Counted from the stretch's first letter, positions 1 through 6,174 are shown. The stretch: 6,319 nt of DNA from Ferroglobus sp. (GCA_015520115.1 WAQS01000282.1:1-6319), one strand, 5' to 3'. A program made the numbers and translations. The notes: a model not told the origin generated them from the sequence alone.

Positions 1-8
1 ACAAAACA

Positions 9-422
9 GTGATCGAAAACGGCGATGTAATAGAGGTCACTTTCCTCGATGAGAGAAATAGGCATGAATGGAGACATGGACACGAGGAGAGTCCTGATAG
101 CGTGTACATCTACGTAATCGGATACACATCTCGATTCAGCGAGGAAGTGAACGTTTCGATATACTATAAAGGGGAGGATGAAGATGATGACGAAGATTCA
201 GATGAAGCTGAGGAAGATGAAGAAGTCCCTGTGTCTCTGAACTTCACTTGGAGTACGCACAGCAATGGCTATTTACAGCTTCCGATCGAGGTTTTCAAGC
301 CAAGCGATGGACATCACGGAATGCGGGAAGGAGAATACACTATTGAGGTCGTTATGCTGTTCGATGGTGAAGAAGAGTTCAACTTCTTGATAAAAGTAAA
401 GACAGTAAAAACCGAAGACTAA
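9..422 (+). CDS. Hypothetical acidic, probably all-beta protein; 5' end uncertain
   Basis: I do not recognise this gene. The visible protein (137 residues from a GTG codon at 9) has alternating short hydrophobic stretches typical of beta strands (around residues 31-39, 46-53, 74-80, 88-96, 109-118, 123-131). An almost purely acidic segment (residues 55-72, positions 171-224) interrupts them between two probable strands, like a long disordered loop in a beta sandwich. There is no signal peptide, membrane segment or cysteine. The frame is open to the left edge of the window, no Shine-Dalgarno site is visible in the 8 bases before the GTG, and the real start may lie upstream, so treat it as possibly 5'-partial. 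It ends with TAA 55 bp before the actin-like gene, on the same strand, but a TATA box lies between them. Co-function with the downstream operon is therefore only a possibility. Confidence 0.6.
   Translation: MIENGDVIEVTFLDERNRHEWRHGHEESPDSVYIYVIGYTSRFSEEVNVSIYYKGEDEDDDEDSDEAEEDEEVPVSLNFTWSTHSNGYLQLPIEVFKPSDGHHGMREGEYTIEVVMLFDGEEEFNFLIKVKTVKTED
171..224 (+). other. Acidic low-complexity tract inside the first gene
   Basis: These 18 codons encode almost only Glu and Asp, with a few Ser, Ala and Gly residues, and use GAT/GAA/GAC/GAG in mixed order. The mixed codon use argues for selection on protein charge rather than a recent DNA repeat expansion. Such a tract could act as a flexible charged loop or a divalent-metal or basic-partner binding segment; this is inference. 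Confidence 0.6.
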
Positions 423-436
423 CTCTTTGGTAAAAC

Positions 437-446
437 TTTAAATATA
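437..446 (+). promoter_or_regulatory. Archaeal TATA box for the actin-like operon
   Basis: The sequence TTTAAATATA, preceded by an A-rich BRE-like stretch, sits in the 55-bp gap before the actin-like gene. Archaeal TATA boxes are centred about 26 bp before the start site, which places transcription initiation near 467, about 10 bases before the ATG at 478. A G-rich run at 465-470 lies 7 bases before the ATG and may be a weak ribosome binding site on a very short leader. This suggests that the operon from 478 onward can be transcribed independently of the upstream gene. Confidence 0.6.
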
Positions 447-477
447 TTCCACCAAAATTTAAACGGGGGTTGCTGTT

Positions 478-1527
478 ATGAGCGAGGTGGAAGAAAAGAA
501 GGAAGTTGAAAAAGCTGAAAGTAATGTTGTTCCGATTGGAATGAAAGTGGGATCGCAGAGAACAGTAATAGCTAAAGGAGACGAAGTTATCGTTGTTGAG
601 ACGTGCATAAAGGAGAAGGAAAACCCGATAACTGGGGAGAAGGATTACGTGATAGGTAACGAGGCTGCCGAACTTTACGGAGATGAGGCAGTTTACATGC
701 TTCGCGGTGGTTTGCCGGGAAACGAGGAGGAAGCCGAACTGCTCAAGATATTCCTGACCAACGTTGCGAAACAATACGAAATACCGGAGAACACCTACGT
801 AACTTACGGAATTCCATCGACCGAGGCTGAAGAAGGAGTAAATCTGTTTAAGAAGGTTATTAGTCAGGTGCCAATCGGCTGGGCTGGTAAGGAGGTCTGG
901 AACGACTCCTTCTTAGCTGCTTTAGCTCTTCCGGAAGGATTGGGGATGCTGGATAGAACTTTCGTTGTGGTAAATCTTGGCTCGTCCACAACCGATGTCG
1001 TTGCCGTGAGAAAAGGAGAGATAGTTTTCAGCATGGTCACAGGAGAGGTTTCCGGGGATCTTGTGGACAGGTGGATAAAGAACGAAATTATGAACCTAAC
1101 AAGAGGTGCTGTTAACGTCGACATTTCTACGGCAAGAGAGTACAAAGAAAAGTATGCGAACCTTAAAGAGTGGAAGAGCGTGAAGGAGACTGTTCAGCTC
1201 TTCGAAAAAGGACAGTTCAGCTTTAGATTGGACGAAGCGGTAAATAAGCCAGTCGAAAGATACTTGGATGCTCTGGTCGACTTCATCACTCTTGAGTTCC
1301 TCCCATCGCTTGCGGAATTCAACTTCAAAGCCTACAAAGTTATTCTTGAGTCGGAATTCATATTAACGGGAGGAATGGCGGAGATTCCCGGATTAAAAGA
1401 GAAATTTGAAACCAAGCTTTCAGAGGCTCTTGGTTTCGGTGTAAAGGTTAGAAGCCCCGAGAATCCGCTGACCGCATCTGCAAGGGGAGCTTTGCTAATC
1501 TCTCAGCTTAGAGTGAGGAGAGAATAA
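478..1527 (+). CDS. MreB-like actin-fold protein with altered nucleotide-site acids
   Basis: This is a 349-residue protein of the actin/MreB/Hsp70 ATPase superfamily, close to the usual MreB length. Residues 1-19 form a charged, probably flexible tail. The phosphate-1 loop is at 20-31 (IGMKVGSQRTVI), phosphate-2 at 163-176 (VVVNLGSSTTDVVA), a connect segment near 191-200, the adenosine loop at 295-302 (ILTGGMAE), and an MreB-like C-terminal PLTASARGAL at 330-339. Laid against the MreB pattern, the phosphate-1 Asp is Lys23 and the phosphate-2 Asp is Asn166. The region of the catalytic Glu (EEP in MreB) reads WNDS at 141-144. It may therefore bind nucleotide in an unusual way or act as a static filament or scaffold. 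ATG at 478 keeps the first beta strand intact; the next Met (residue 22) would cut into phosphate-1. It heads a tight operon with a coiled-coil protein and a MinD-like ATPase, which suggests a cytoskeletal or positioning role. The fold assignment is strong; polymerisation and function are inferred. Confidence 0.85.
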   Translation: MSEVEEKKEVEKAESNVVPIGMKVGSQRTVIAKGDEVIVVETCIKEKENPITGEKDYVIGNEAAELYGDEAVYMLRGGLPGNEEEAELLKIFLTNVAKQYEIPENTYVTYGIPSTEAEEGVNLFKKVISQVPIGWAGKEVWNDSFLAALALPEGLGMLDRTFVVVNLGSSTTDVVAVRKGEIVFSMVTGEVSGDLVDRWIKNEIMNLTRGAVNVDISTAREYKEKYANLKEWKSVKETVQLFEKGQFSFRLDEAVNKPVERYLDALVDFITLEFLPSLAEFNFKAYKVILESEFILTGGMAEIPGLKEKFETKLSEALGFGVKVRSPENPLTASARGALLISQLRVRRE

Positions 1528-1977
1528 ATGAGCGAGGAGGTTTTGAAGAAGTGGGATTCACTTTTTCAGGAATTGAAAACGTTCGTGGAGGTGGATCTAC
1601 CGAAAATGGAGGAGAGCGTAAAAAAAGCTGTGGAAAGAGCAAAAATCCTTGAAAGTAAAGTAGCTGAGGTGGAGAGAAAGCTTAAAACCTTCATTGAAGA
1701 GAACGAGACCTTCAAAAGGAGTGTTGAAGAAAAGCTATCTTCTCTTGAAAATATCGTCAATAAGAGGTTAGAAGAGCTCGAAAAGAAGGTAGGAGAAGAA
1801 AGAAAAGCTGAGCTCGATTTATCGTTTGTTGAGGAGCTGAAAAAAGAGATAGCGGAGTTAAAAAACAGCGTTGCACAACTTTCAGTGGATGTATCTCAAA
1901 TAAAGAGCAGCGTGGGTGAGAAATTCTGGGTAGCAAGGGAAAAGAAGGCTGAAAGAAAATCGCCGAGAATACTGTGA
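1528..1977 (+). CDS. Coiled-coil protein between actin-like and MinD-like genes
   Basis: This 149-residue protein is dominated by Lys, Glu, Leu and Val in heptad-like spacing. Helical segments run from about residue 5 to 90 and again from 98 to 135, separated by a short break near 90-97. The basic tail (around 134-147, rich in Lys and Arg) could contact DNA, RNA or acidic lipid headgroups. There is no membrane segment, signal peptide or cysteine. The ATG directly follows the TAA of the actin-like gene and is served by a GAGGAG site at 1515-1520 inside that gene's end, so translation is probably coupled. Only 4 bp separate it from the MinD-like gene. Its position suggests a rod-like adaptor linking the actin-like protein to the MinD-like ATPase. 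Coiled-coil composition makes family assignment unreliable, and I assign no family. Confidence 0.8.
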   Translation: MSEEVLKKWDSLFQELKTFVEVDLPKMEESVKKAVERAKILESKVAEVERKLKTFIEENETFKRSVEEKLSSLENIVNKRLEELEKKVGEERKAELDLSFVEELKKEIAELKNSVAQLSVDVSQIKSSVGEKFWVAREKKAERKSPRIL

Positions 1978-1981
1978 AATT

Positions 1982-2779
1982 ATGGACCCCTACTTCAATT
2001 TGTCTGAGCTTGAAAAGAAACTTAGGAAAATCATAGAGGAGTATTACGCATTACGGTCTGTCGGTGGGAAGGTAATTTCCTTCCCTTCTGGTAAAGGGGG
2101 AGTGGGTAAAACTTCCATTGTTGTAAATCTCGCCGCCGCTTTGGCACTGAAAGGAAAAAAAGTTGCTATTGTTGACCTAAACCTCGCTTTACCGAACGTC
2201 TCACTGTTCATCGAAAACATGCCGGAAAAAACGGTAACACACTTTCTTTGTGGTGAGGCAAAGCTGAGCGAAACTTCAGCAAAATTGAGTGTCAAAAAAG
2301 CAGAAATCGACGTGTATCCGGCGGAATCCATTGTTGATTTGAAAAAGAAGATTAAAATTGAGAGAATCGGCGATCTTGCTTTGGAACTCAAGCCGATGTA
2401 CGACTACATCCTTTTTGATCAATCTCCGGGATTGTCTAAATTTGCGGTATATCCAACCCTCGTCGCTGATGTCGTTTTTGTCGTGTCGGCAGATATAAAA
2501 CCGGCTTATTTGGATGCGATTAAAGTTAGAGATGTTCTTGAAAGTAGCGATGTAAATTTCAACGGATTTGTGGTCAACATGGCTAAAAGGAAGAATTTAA
2601 AGTACTTCTACAACGAGAGGGTTTACGCAACGATCCCGTACGACTGGAGGTTGAAAAACGCATTTTCCTCCGGAAAAACAGTTTTTCAGCTTCGTTTCAG
2701 CTTTTTGTCTTCAAGCAGGAGAGCCTTTTCGAATTTTGCGAAAAGGTTAATCGAAGACTTCCCACCGGAAAGGGAATGA
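1982..2779 (+). CDS. MinD/ParA-like P-loop ATPase with Asn at the switch-I catalytic position
   Basis: This 265-residue SIMIBI-class ATPase has a deviant Walker A motif at 36-45 (SGKGGVGKTS, signature Lys38, P-loop Lys43), switch I at 64-72 (VDLNLALPN), a Walker B/switch II motif at 142-150 (YILFDQSPG, Asp146), and a base-contact-like FVVNM at 196-200. The LPN in switch I and the overall layout favour MinD over plasmid ParA. In E. coli MinD the switch-I motif is DxD, whose second Asp (Asp40) is needed for hydrolysis; here that residue is Asn67. A 28-residue charged helix precedes the P-loop strand. The C-terminal 244-260 segment is a possible amphipathic helix, reminiscent of MinD membrane targeting, but this is not certain. 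The protein lies 4 bp after the coiled-coil gene with only a weak ribosome binding site, suggesting translational coupling. It overlaps the next gene by 4 bp. Its partners are probably the two preceding products. Confidence 0.87.
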   Translation: MDPYFNLSELEKKLRKIIEEYYALRSVGGKVISFPSGKGGVGKTSIVVNLAAALALKGKKVAIVDLNLALPNVSLFIENMPEKTVTHFLCGEAKLSETSAKLSVKKAEIDVYPAESIVDLKKKIKIERIGDLALELKPMYDYILFDQSPGLSKFAVYPTLVADVVFVVSADIKPAYLDAIKVRDVLESSDVNFNGFVVNMAKRKNLKYFYNERVYATIPYDWRLKNAFSSGKTVFQLRFSFLSSSRRAFSNFAKRLIEDFPPERE

Positions 2780-3300
2780 TAGACAAATTTGAAGTTTTGA
2801 GGAAGTCCATACACTTTCTCGGACTCCTTTACATTCCCGCTCTCTTTTATCTTGGAAAAGATTTTATGGGTGCTGTAGTTCTTGTGATGACAGCCTTTGC
2901 CTCTTTTTTGGAACTCGTGAGGGCTAAAAAGGAAATCTTTCCGAACTTCATCCTCAGAGAGTACGAAAAGAAGGGTGTCGCTGGCTACCTTTACAGCGGT
3001 TTGGCTTTCTCGATAATTACCCCTGTTTTTCCTCTAAAAGCTTGTGTAATTGCAGCAGTTTGCGCCTTTGCTGGAGATGGTGCGGCGGGAATTTTCAAAA
3101 AGGTGAACAGAAACTTCTCTTTTCCGGCATTTTTTTCATCCTCTTTCGCTTTAAGCTTGGCGCTCGGCTTGGAATGGCAGTACTCTTTAGCATCGATCAT
3201 TATCTCAGCAATGTTCGATGGAAAGAAGTTCTTAAACGACAACTTCACGATTCCGATTTCGGCGGCGATTTCCTACTACATATTAACGACACTCAAATAA
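2776..3300 (+). CDS. Membrane protein of the dolichol/polyprenol kinase (SEC59-like) family
   Basis: This 174-residue hydrophobic protein has about five to six membrane segments (roughly 14-27, 30-47, 70-86, 88-105, 117-131, 136-147 and 157-172, some short). It shows the landmarks of the CTP-dependent dolichol/phytol/diacylglycerol kinase group: an N-terminal RKSIH (9-13), an AGDGAAGIFKK loop (99-109) and a C-terminal NDNFTIP (154-160). Family members transfer phosphate from CTP to a lipid alcohol in the membrane. In archaea a likely substrate is a polyprenol, geranylgeraniol or similar isoprenoid alcohol, but the exact one cannot be read from sequence. It is shorter than many relatives. The start overlaps the MinD-like stop as ATGA, with an AGGGA ribosome binding site just before it, so it is the last gene of the actin-like operon. 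A phosphatidate cytidylyltransferase-like assignment is the main alternative. Confidence 0.65.
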   Translation: MIDKFEVLRKSIHFLGLLYIPALFYLGKDFMGAVVLVMTAFASFLELVRAKKEIFPNFILREYEKKGVAGYLYSGLAFSIITPVFPLKACVIAAVCAFAGDGAAGIFKKVNRNFSFPAFFSSSFALSLALGLEWQYSLASIIISAMFDGKKFLNDNFTIPISAAISYYILTTLK

Positions 3301-3306
3301 AAAAGA
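3295..3306 (-). terminator. Possible T-tract terminator of tRNA-Glu
   Basis: Read on the - strand, this A-rich stretch becomes an oligo-T run (six consecutive T at 3304-3299, then ATTT) about 20 bases after the tRNA 3' end. Archaeal RNA polymerase terminates at such T tracts without needing a hairpin. It overlaps the end of the convergent kinase gene. Confidence 0.4.
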
Positions 3307-3321
3307 GCTGACGGAATTAAA

Positions 3322-3397
<76 letters not shown>

Positions 3398-3421
3398 TCG
3401 TAGCTTCATTTTTCGATTCTG

Positions 3422-3430
3422 ATTTATAAC
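3422..3430 (-). promoter_or_regulatory. TATA box of tRNA-Glu, possibly shared with the GYD gene
   Basis: On the - strand the sequence reads GTTATAAAT, centred about 28 bases before the mature tRNA 5' end, which is where an archaeal tRNA TATA box belongs. Because TTATAA is symmetric, the same box could drive + strand transcription starting near 3452 into the GYD gene; no better TATA box is evident for that gene. The tRNA role is well placed, while the shared use is speculative. Confidence 0.5.
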
Positions 3431-3440
3431 ACTTTTGATG

Positions 3441-3452
3441 GAAAAGCTTTTC
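3441..3452. repeat. Perfect 12-bp palindrome upstream of the GYD gene
   Basis: GAAAAGCTTTTC is a perfect inverted repeat located between the tRNA/GYD TATA region and the GYD start codon, around the start site predicted for the GYD gene. It could be an operator for a dimeric regulator, but A/T-rich palindromes of this size also arise by chance. Confidence 0.3.
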
Positions 3453-3476
3453 TTTGCGTAATTACAAAAATAAATC

Positions 3477-3482
3477 AGGTGA
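3477..3482 (+). promoter_or_regulatory. Ribosome binding site deciding the GYD start
   Basis: AGGTGA, matching the archaeal anti-Shine-Dalgarno, lies 5 bases before the ATG at 3488. The in-frame GTG at 3479 falls inside this site, so it is not a credible start. Confidence 0.75.
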
Positions 3483-3487
3483 GTTGT

Positions 3488-3775
3488 ATGGGCATCTACA
3501 TTATTTTGTCGAGGTTGACCGACGAGGGAGCCGAAACTCTGAAAGAGAAACCCGAGAGAGTTAAGGAGGTTAACGAAGAACTTGAAAAGATGGGTGTAAA
3601 GGTTCTTCAGCAGTACGTTGTCTTCGGGGAGTTCGATTTCGTCAACATAGTCGAAGCTCCGGATAACATCACCGTGATGAAGGCGATGGTTGAGCTGGCA
3701 AGCAGAGGTACTATAAGAACCGTTACGATGCCAGCAGTGCCGGTTGACGAGTTTCTGGAAGCTCTCAAAAAATAA
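3488..3775 (+). CDS. GYD-domain protein of unknown function
   Basis: This 95-residue protein matches the small GYD-domain family (ferredoxin-like alpha/beta fold, widespread in archaea and bacteria, no established biochemical role). It has an N-terminal strand IYIILSRLT (3-11) and a long charged helix (15-35). A strand pair follows with FGEFDFVNIVEAPD at 46-59, where the family's name-giving GYD appears as GEFD. A second helix (about 62-74) precedes the SRGTIRTVTMPAVP strand region, also typical of the family. The length is that of a stand-alone GYD protein. The start is set by the AGGTGA site before ATG 3488. It is a single-gene unit, divergent from tRNA-Glu, with its stop codon touching the stop codon of trm14. 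Confidence 0.82.
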   Translation: MGIYIILSRLTDEGAETLKEKPERVKEVNEELEKMGVKVLQQYVVFGEFDFVNIVEAPDNITVMKAMVELASRGTIRTVTMPAVPVDEFLEALKK

Positions 3776-4870
3776 CTATTCAAGAACGAAGACGGAACAA
3801 TTTAACCCGCCGTACATAACGCTCCTTTCTTCCTTTATTTCGAAAAATTTTGTGGCGTATTCTCTCGCTATTTTCTTCTCGGCTGTTATCATCACGAGCT
3901 TTCTTTCGAGGATTTTTGCGGCTGATTCAAAAAATTTTGAATACAAGTCTTCTATTATCCCTTTTCTTGCAATTCTGAGTCCGTAGGGAGGATTGGTGAT
4001 TATGTAATCCACGCTTTCGAAATATTCGTCAAGCTTTCTTGCATCTCCTTGAATGAACTTTATCGGAATCCCGACGTATTCGGCAATTTTCTTCGCACCT
4101 TCAACGTGTTTCCTAAACTTTTCGATCCCGTAGAGTTCGAGTTCGACATCCCTCTCTTCCCACTCTATTTCCGGGAACTGAAACAGCTTTTTGAAAGCGA
4201 AATCTTTTCTGAACTTGCATATCGGAATGTTCCTCGCCATAAGACCGGCTTCAATTAAAATTGTCCCGCTCCCGCACATTGGATCGAGTAAGCTGTACTC
4301 GTGACTCCATCCGGAAAGCCTGATGAGGGAAGAAGCGATGGTGGGGTTCAGAGGAGCTGGATGCTGGTAAATCCTGTAGTTTCTTTTATGCAGAGCCTCA
4401 TCTCCTGTTGTGTCCACTCCGACAACGAAGTCGTCATCTACCAAATCGCATCTGATTATCACATCCGGCTCGTCCAAATTAACCCTCAGCCTAACCCCGT
4501 AATCTTCTTTGTATCTATCTATCACCGCCTGTCCCGCTTCCCTTGCTATATCCATGGATGTGAAGTCGTGTTCTCCGACTCTGTTGCTTCTTATTGCAAA
4601 ACTCTGCTCCGGTTTGATGAAGGAGAAGTCTATCTGTTTCACAGCTTTATAAACATCTTCAAACCTTTCAACCTTAAATCTCCCAAGGAGAAGAACTATT
4701 CTTTCGGAACATCGAGAAAAGCAGTTCAATTTCGGGATGTCCTCTATTTTTGCCTCGAAGAAAACTCTCCCCTTCCCTCTCCTCTCCTCCTTTATTTTAC
4801 AACCGAGTTCTTTTAGTTCCTCAGCCGCAACATCTTCAAAGCCGGGAGAGGTTGTGGAATAAAAAATCAT
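3776..4870 (-). CDS. trm14: tRNA (guanine-N2)-methyltransferase, Trm14-like (THUMP + Rossmann fold)
   Basis: This 364-residue cytoplasmic enzyme is close in size to the characterised M. jannaschii Trm14, which makes N2-methylguanosine at position 6 of the tRNA acceptor stem using S-adenosylmethionine. An N-terminal ferredoxin-like part and THUMP domain cover about 1-155. The conserved linker [20 protein letters not shown] is at 160-179, the SAM-binding LDPMCGSGT at 195-203, an acidic strand end at YGIE (247-250), GDAR at 275-278, and the catalytic NPPYG at 293-297. The HKR-x-YR...HPAPLNP linker is shared with the Trm14/RlmL group, and NPPY rather than DPPY separates it from the archaeal G10 enzyme (Trm-G10/Trm11). 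Its ATG overlaps the mvaA stop by 4 bp, so it is cotranscribed with HMG-CoA reductase. A GGAGG lies further upstream within mvaA. The choice of position 6 over another guanosine is by family resemblance. Confidence 0.83.
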   Translation of the reverse strand: MIFYSTTSPGFEDVAAEELKELGCKIKEERRGKGRVFFEAKIEDIPKLNCFSRCSERIVLLLGRFKVERFEDVYKAVKQIDFSFIKPEQSFAIRSNRVGEHDFTSMDIAREAGQAVIDRYKEDYGVRLRVNLDEPDVIIRCDLVDDDFVVGVDTTGDEALHKRNYRIYQHPAPLNPTIASSLIRLSGWSHEYSLLDPMCGSGTILIEAGLMARNIPICKFRKDFAFKKLFQFPEIEWEERDVELELYGIEKFRKHVEGAKKIAEYVGIPIKFIQGDARKLDEYFESVDYIITNPPYGLRIARKGIIEDLYSKFFESAAKILERKLVMITAEKKIAREYATKFFEIKEERSVMYGGLNCSVFVLE

Positions 4871-6126
4871 TTTCTTCTAATTTCCTCCAAAACCTCCTTT
4901 GCCCTGTCGAGTCTAACCTTTCTTTCCCTCACGAGAACCTCAACAACTTTATCAATCTCCTCTCCGACAGCTCCGGCCATTATAGCCACGTTTCTCGCAT
5001 GCAGCTCCATGTGTCCCCTCTGGATTCCCTCGGTAGCTAAAGCCCTTAAAGCGGCGAAGTTTTGAGCTAAACCAACGGCTGCAAGAATCCTTGCAAGTTC
5101 TTCAGCTGAATTAACCCCGAGTATTTTCAGGCAGATTTTCGCGAGGGGATTCACCTTCGTCGCCCCTCCGATAGTCCCCACAGCCATCGGCAACTCTATT
5201 GTCCCAACGAGATCGCCCTCTTCGTTAACTTCGTACCTCGTTAATGGCTTGTAGCCGTGGATGGCTGCGTAGGCATGTGCTCCGGCTTCAACAGCCCTAA
5301 AATCGTTTCCAGTAGCTATAACCACCGCCGAAATTCCGTTCATAATCCCCTTGTTGTGGGTGGCACACCTAAACGGATCCGCCTCAGCAAAGGCGTAAGC
5401 CTGCATAATTCCCTCAACAACTTCCTCTCCTCCAATAACGTTTTTGTCGAAGATAGCTTTAGCTCTTGCAAGTCTGTAAACTGCTAAGTTCGAAATGATT
5501 CTCAGGTAGACCTTTCCACCCGTTATCCTCTCTATTAGCGGAGCCACCGCTTCAGCCATGGTATTTACGGCATTAGCTCCCATCGCATCCTTCACATCAA
5601 CAAGCAAATGGACTATGAGCATCTCTCCAAGCTTGGTGTTTATAACTCTCGCTTCAACATCCTTACAACCACCACCGAGATTCACGAGAATCGGATCCTG
5701 CTCGTTAGCCTTCTCTATAATCTCCTCCTTATGCCTCAAGACTTCGAACCTTGCAGAATTTGGATCTTTAAGCTTCGTAACCTGAATTTGCCCTATCATT
5801 ATGTTGCCCGAATAGTCGGTGAAAAACCCTCCTTTAGCCCTCGCCATCTTGGCAGCGTTGCTTGCAGCAGCAACGACGCTCGGCTCCTCTATAGCCATGG
5901 GAATCAAGTATTCCTTTCCGTCGATGAGGAAATTCGTAGCTATCCCCAAAGGCAATTCAAAAGTCCCTATGACGTTTTCTATCATTCTGTCAGCTATATC
6001 GTTCGGTAAACCTTTTTCGAGGATAGCCTTAATCTCCTCTTCACTTAAATCAGCAAACTCGGCAACTTTTCTCAGTCTTTCCTCGATGCTTAGCTTGTAA
6101 AAATTGGGTATGCGTGAAGTTTTCAT
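4867..6126 (-). CDS. mvaA: Class II (bacterial-type) HMG-CoA reductase
   Basis: This 419-residue enzyme interconverts HMG-CoA and mevalonate with NAD(P)H, the committed step toward archaeal isoprenoid lipids. Class II landmarks are complete: ENVIG at 50-54, [13 protein letters not shown] at 80-92, [10 protein letters not shown] at 151-160, [14 protein letters not shown] at 176-189, HNKGIMNGI at 257-265, [10 protein letters not shown] at 271-280, [11 protein letters not shown] at 313-323 and [16 protein letters not shown] at 364-379. The catalytic Glu81, Lys259, Asp275 and His372 align with those of the Pseudomonas mevalonii enzyme. Most archaea carry the class I enzyme; the class II form in Archaeoglobales is a known case of ancient bacterial transfer. 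Codon use looks like its neighbours, consistent with long residence. The ATG at 6126 has no upstream Shine-Dalgarno, but a TATA-like box about 28 bp away predicts a leaderless message. trm14 follows with a 4-bp overlap. Whether NADH or NADPH is preferred cannot be told. Confidence 0.97.
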   Translation of the reverse strand: MKTSRIPNFYKLSIEERLRKVAEFADLSEEEIKAILEKGLPNDIADRMIENVIGTFELPLGIATNFLIDGKEYLIPMAIEEPSVVAAASNAAKMARAKGGFFTDYSGNIMIGQIQVTKLKDPNSARFEVLRHKEEIIEKANEQDPILVNLGGGCKDVEARVINTKLGEMLIVHLLVDVKDAMGANAVNTMAEAVAPLIERITGGKVYLRIISNLAVYRLARAKAIFDKNVIGGEEVVEGIMQAYAFAEADPFRCATHNKGIMNGISAVVIATGNDFRAVEAGAHAYAAIHGYKPLTRYEVNEEGDLVGTIELPMAVGTIGGATKVNPLAKICLKILGVNSAEELARILAAVGLAQNFAALRALATEGIQRGHMELHARNVAIMAGAVGEEIDKVVEVLVRERKVRLDRAKEVLEEIRRK

Positions 6127-6146
6127 GGGGTGAAGTTGAATAAGAG

Positions 6147-6160
6147 TTATTTATTAAACT
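6147..6160. promoter_or_regulatory. AT-rich divergent promoter box between mvaA and the right-edge gene
   Basis: The 48-bp spacer between the two divergent start codons contains one AT-rich core, TTTATTAAA at 6150-6158 (TTTAATAAA on the - strand). Its centre lies 28 bp from the mvaA ATG, which fits leaderless transcription of mvaA. For the + strand gene it is only about 21 bp from the ATG, so a slightly different box (perhaps 6138-6149) may serve there. Confidence 0.45.
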
Positions 6161-6174
6161 TTCCTACAGGGGCT

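Noticed and set aside
379..774. 131-codon open frame on the - strand
   Set aside because: It runs across the end of the first gene, the promoter region and the start of the actin-like gene, and its translation is low-complexity Phe/Leu/Ser.
2663..2677. Inverted repeat TTTTCC-TCC-GGAAAA
   Set aside because: It lies inside the MinD-like coding region, is short, and is explained by the encoded residues; no regulatory role is supported.
478..2779. Plasmid-type ParM/ParA partition locus
   Set aside because: No centromere-like direct repeats were seen near the genes, no ParB/ParR-like DNA-binding protein is present, and the surroundings are housekeeping chromosome genes.
3042..3311. 89-codon open frame on the + strand inside the kinase gene
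   Set aside because: It is a different frame of the kinase gene, which has the coherent membrane protein and family motifs.
3479..3487. GTG start three codons upstream for the GYD gene
   Set aside because: The GTG is part of the AGGTGA ribosome binding site that serves the ATG at 3488.
4301..4816. 171-codon open frame on the + strand
   Set aside because: It lies wholly antisense to trm14, whose motifs are unmistakable. It has no ribosome binding site and its translation has no recognisable domain.
3776..4870. Assignment as tRNA G10 dimethyltransferase (Trm-G10)
   Set aside because: That family normally has DPPY; this protein has NPPYG and the HKR/HPAPLNP linker of the Trm14/RlmL group.
5608..6009. 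133-codon and overlapping 93-codon open frames on the + strand
   Set aside because: Both are antisense to mvaA and result from its codon pattern; no family features.
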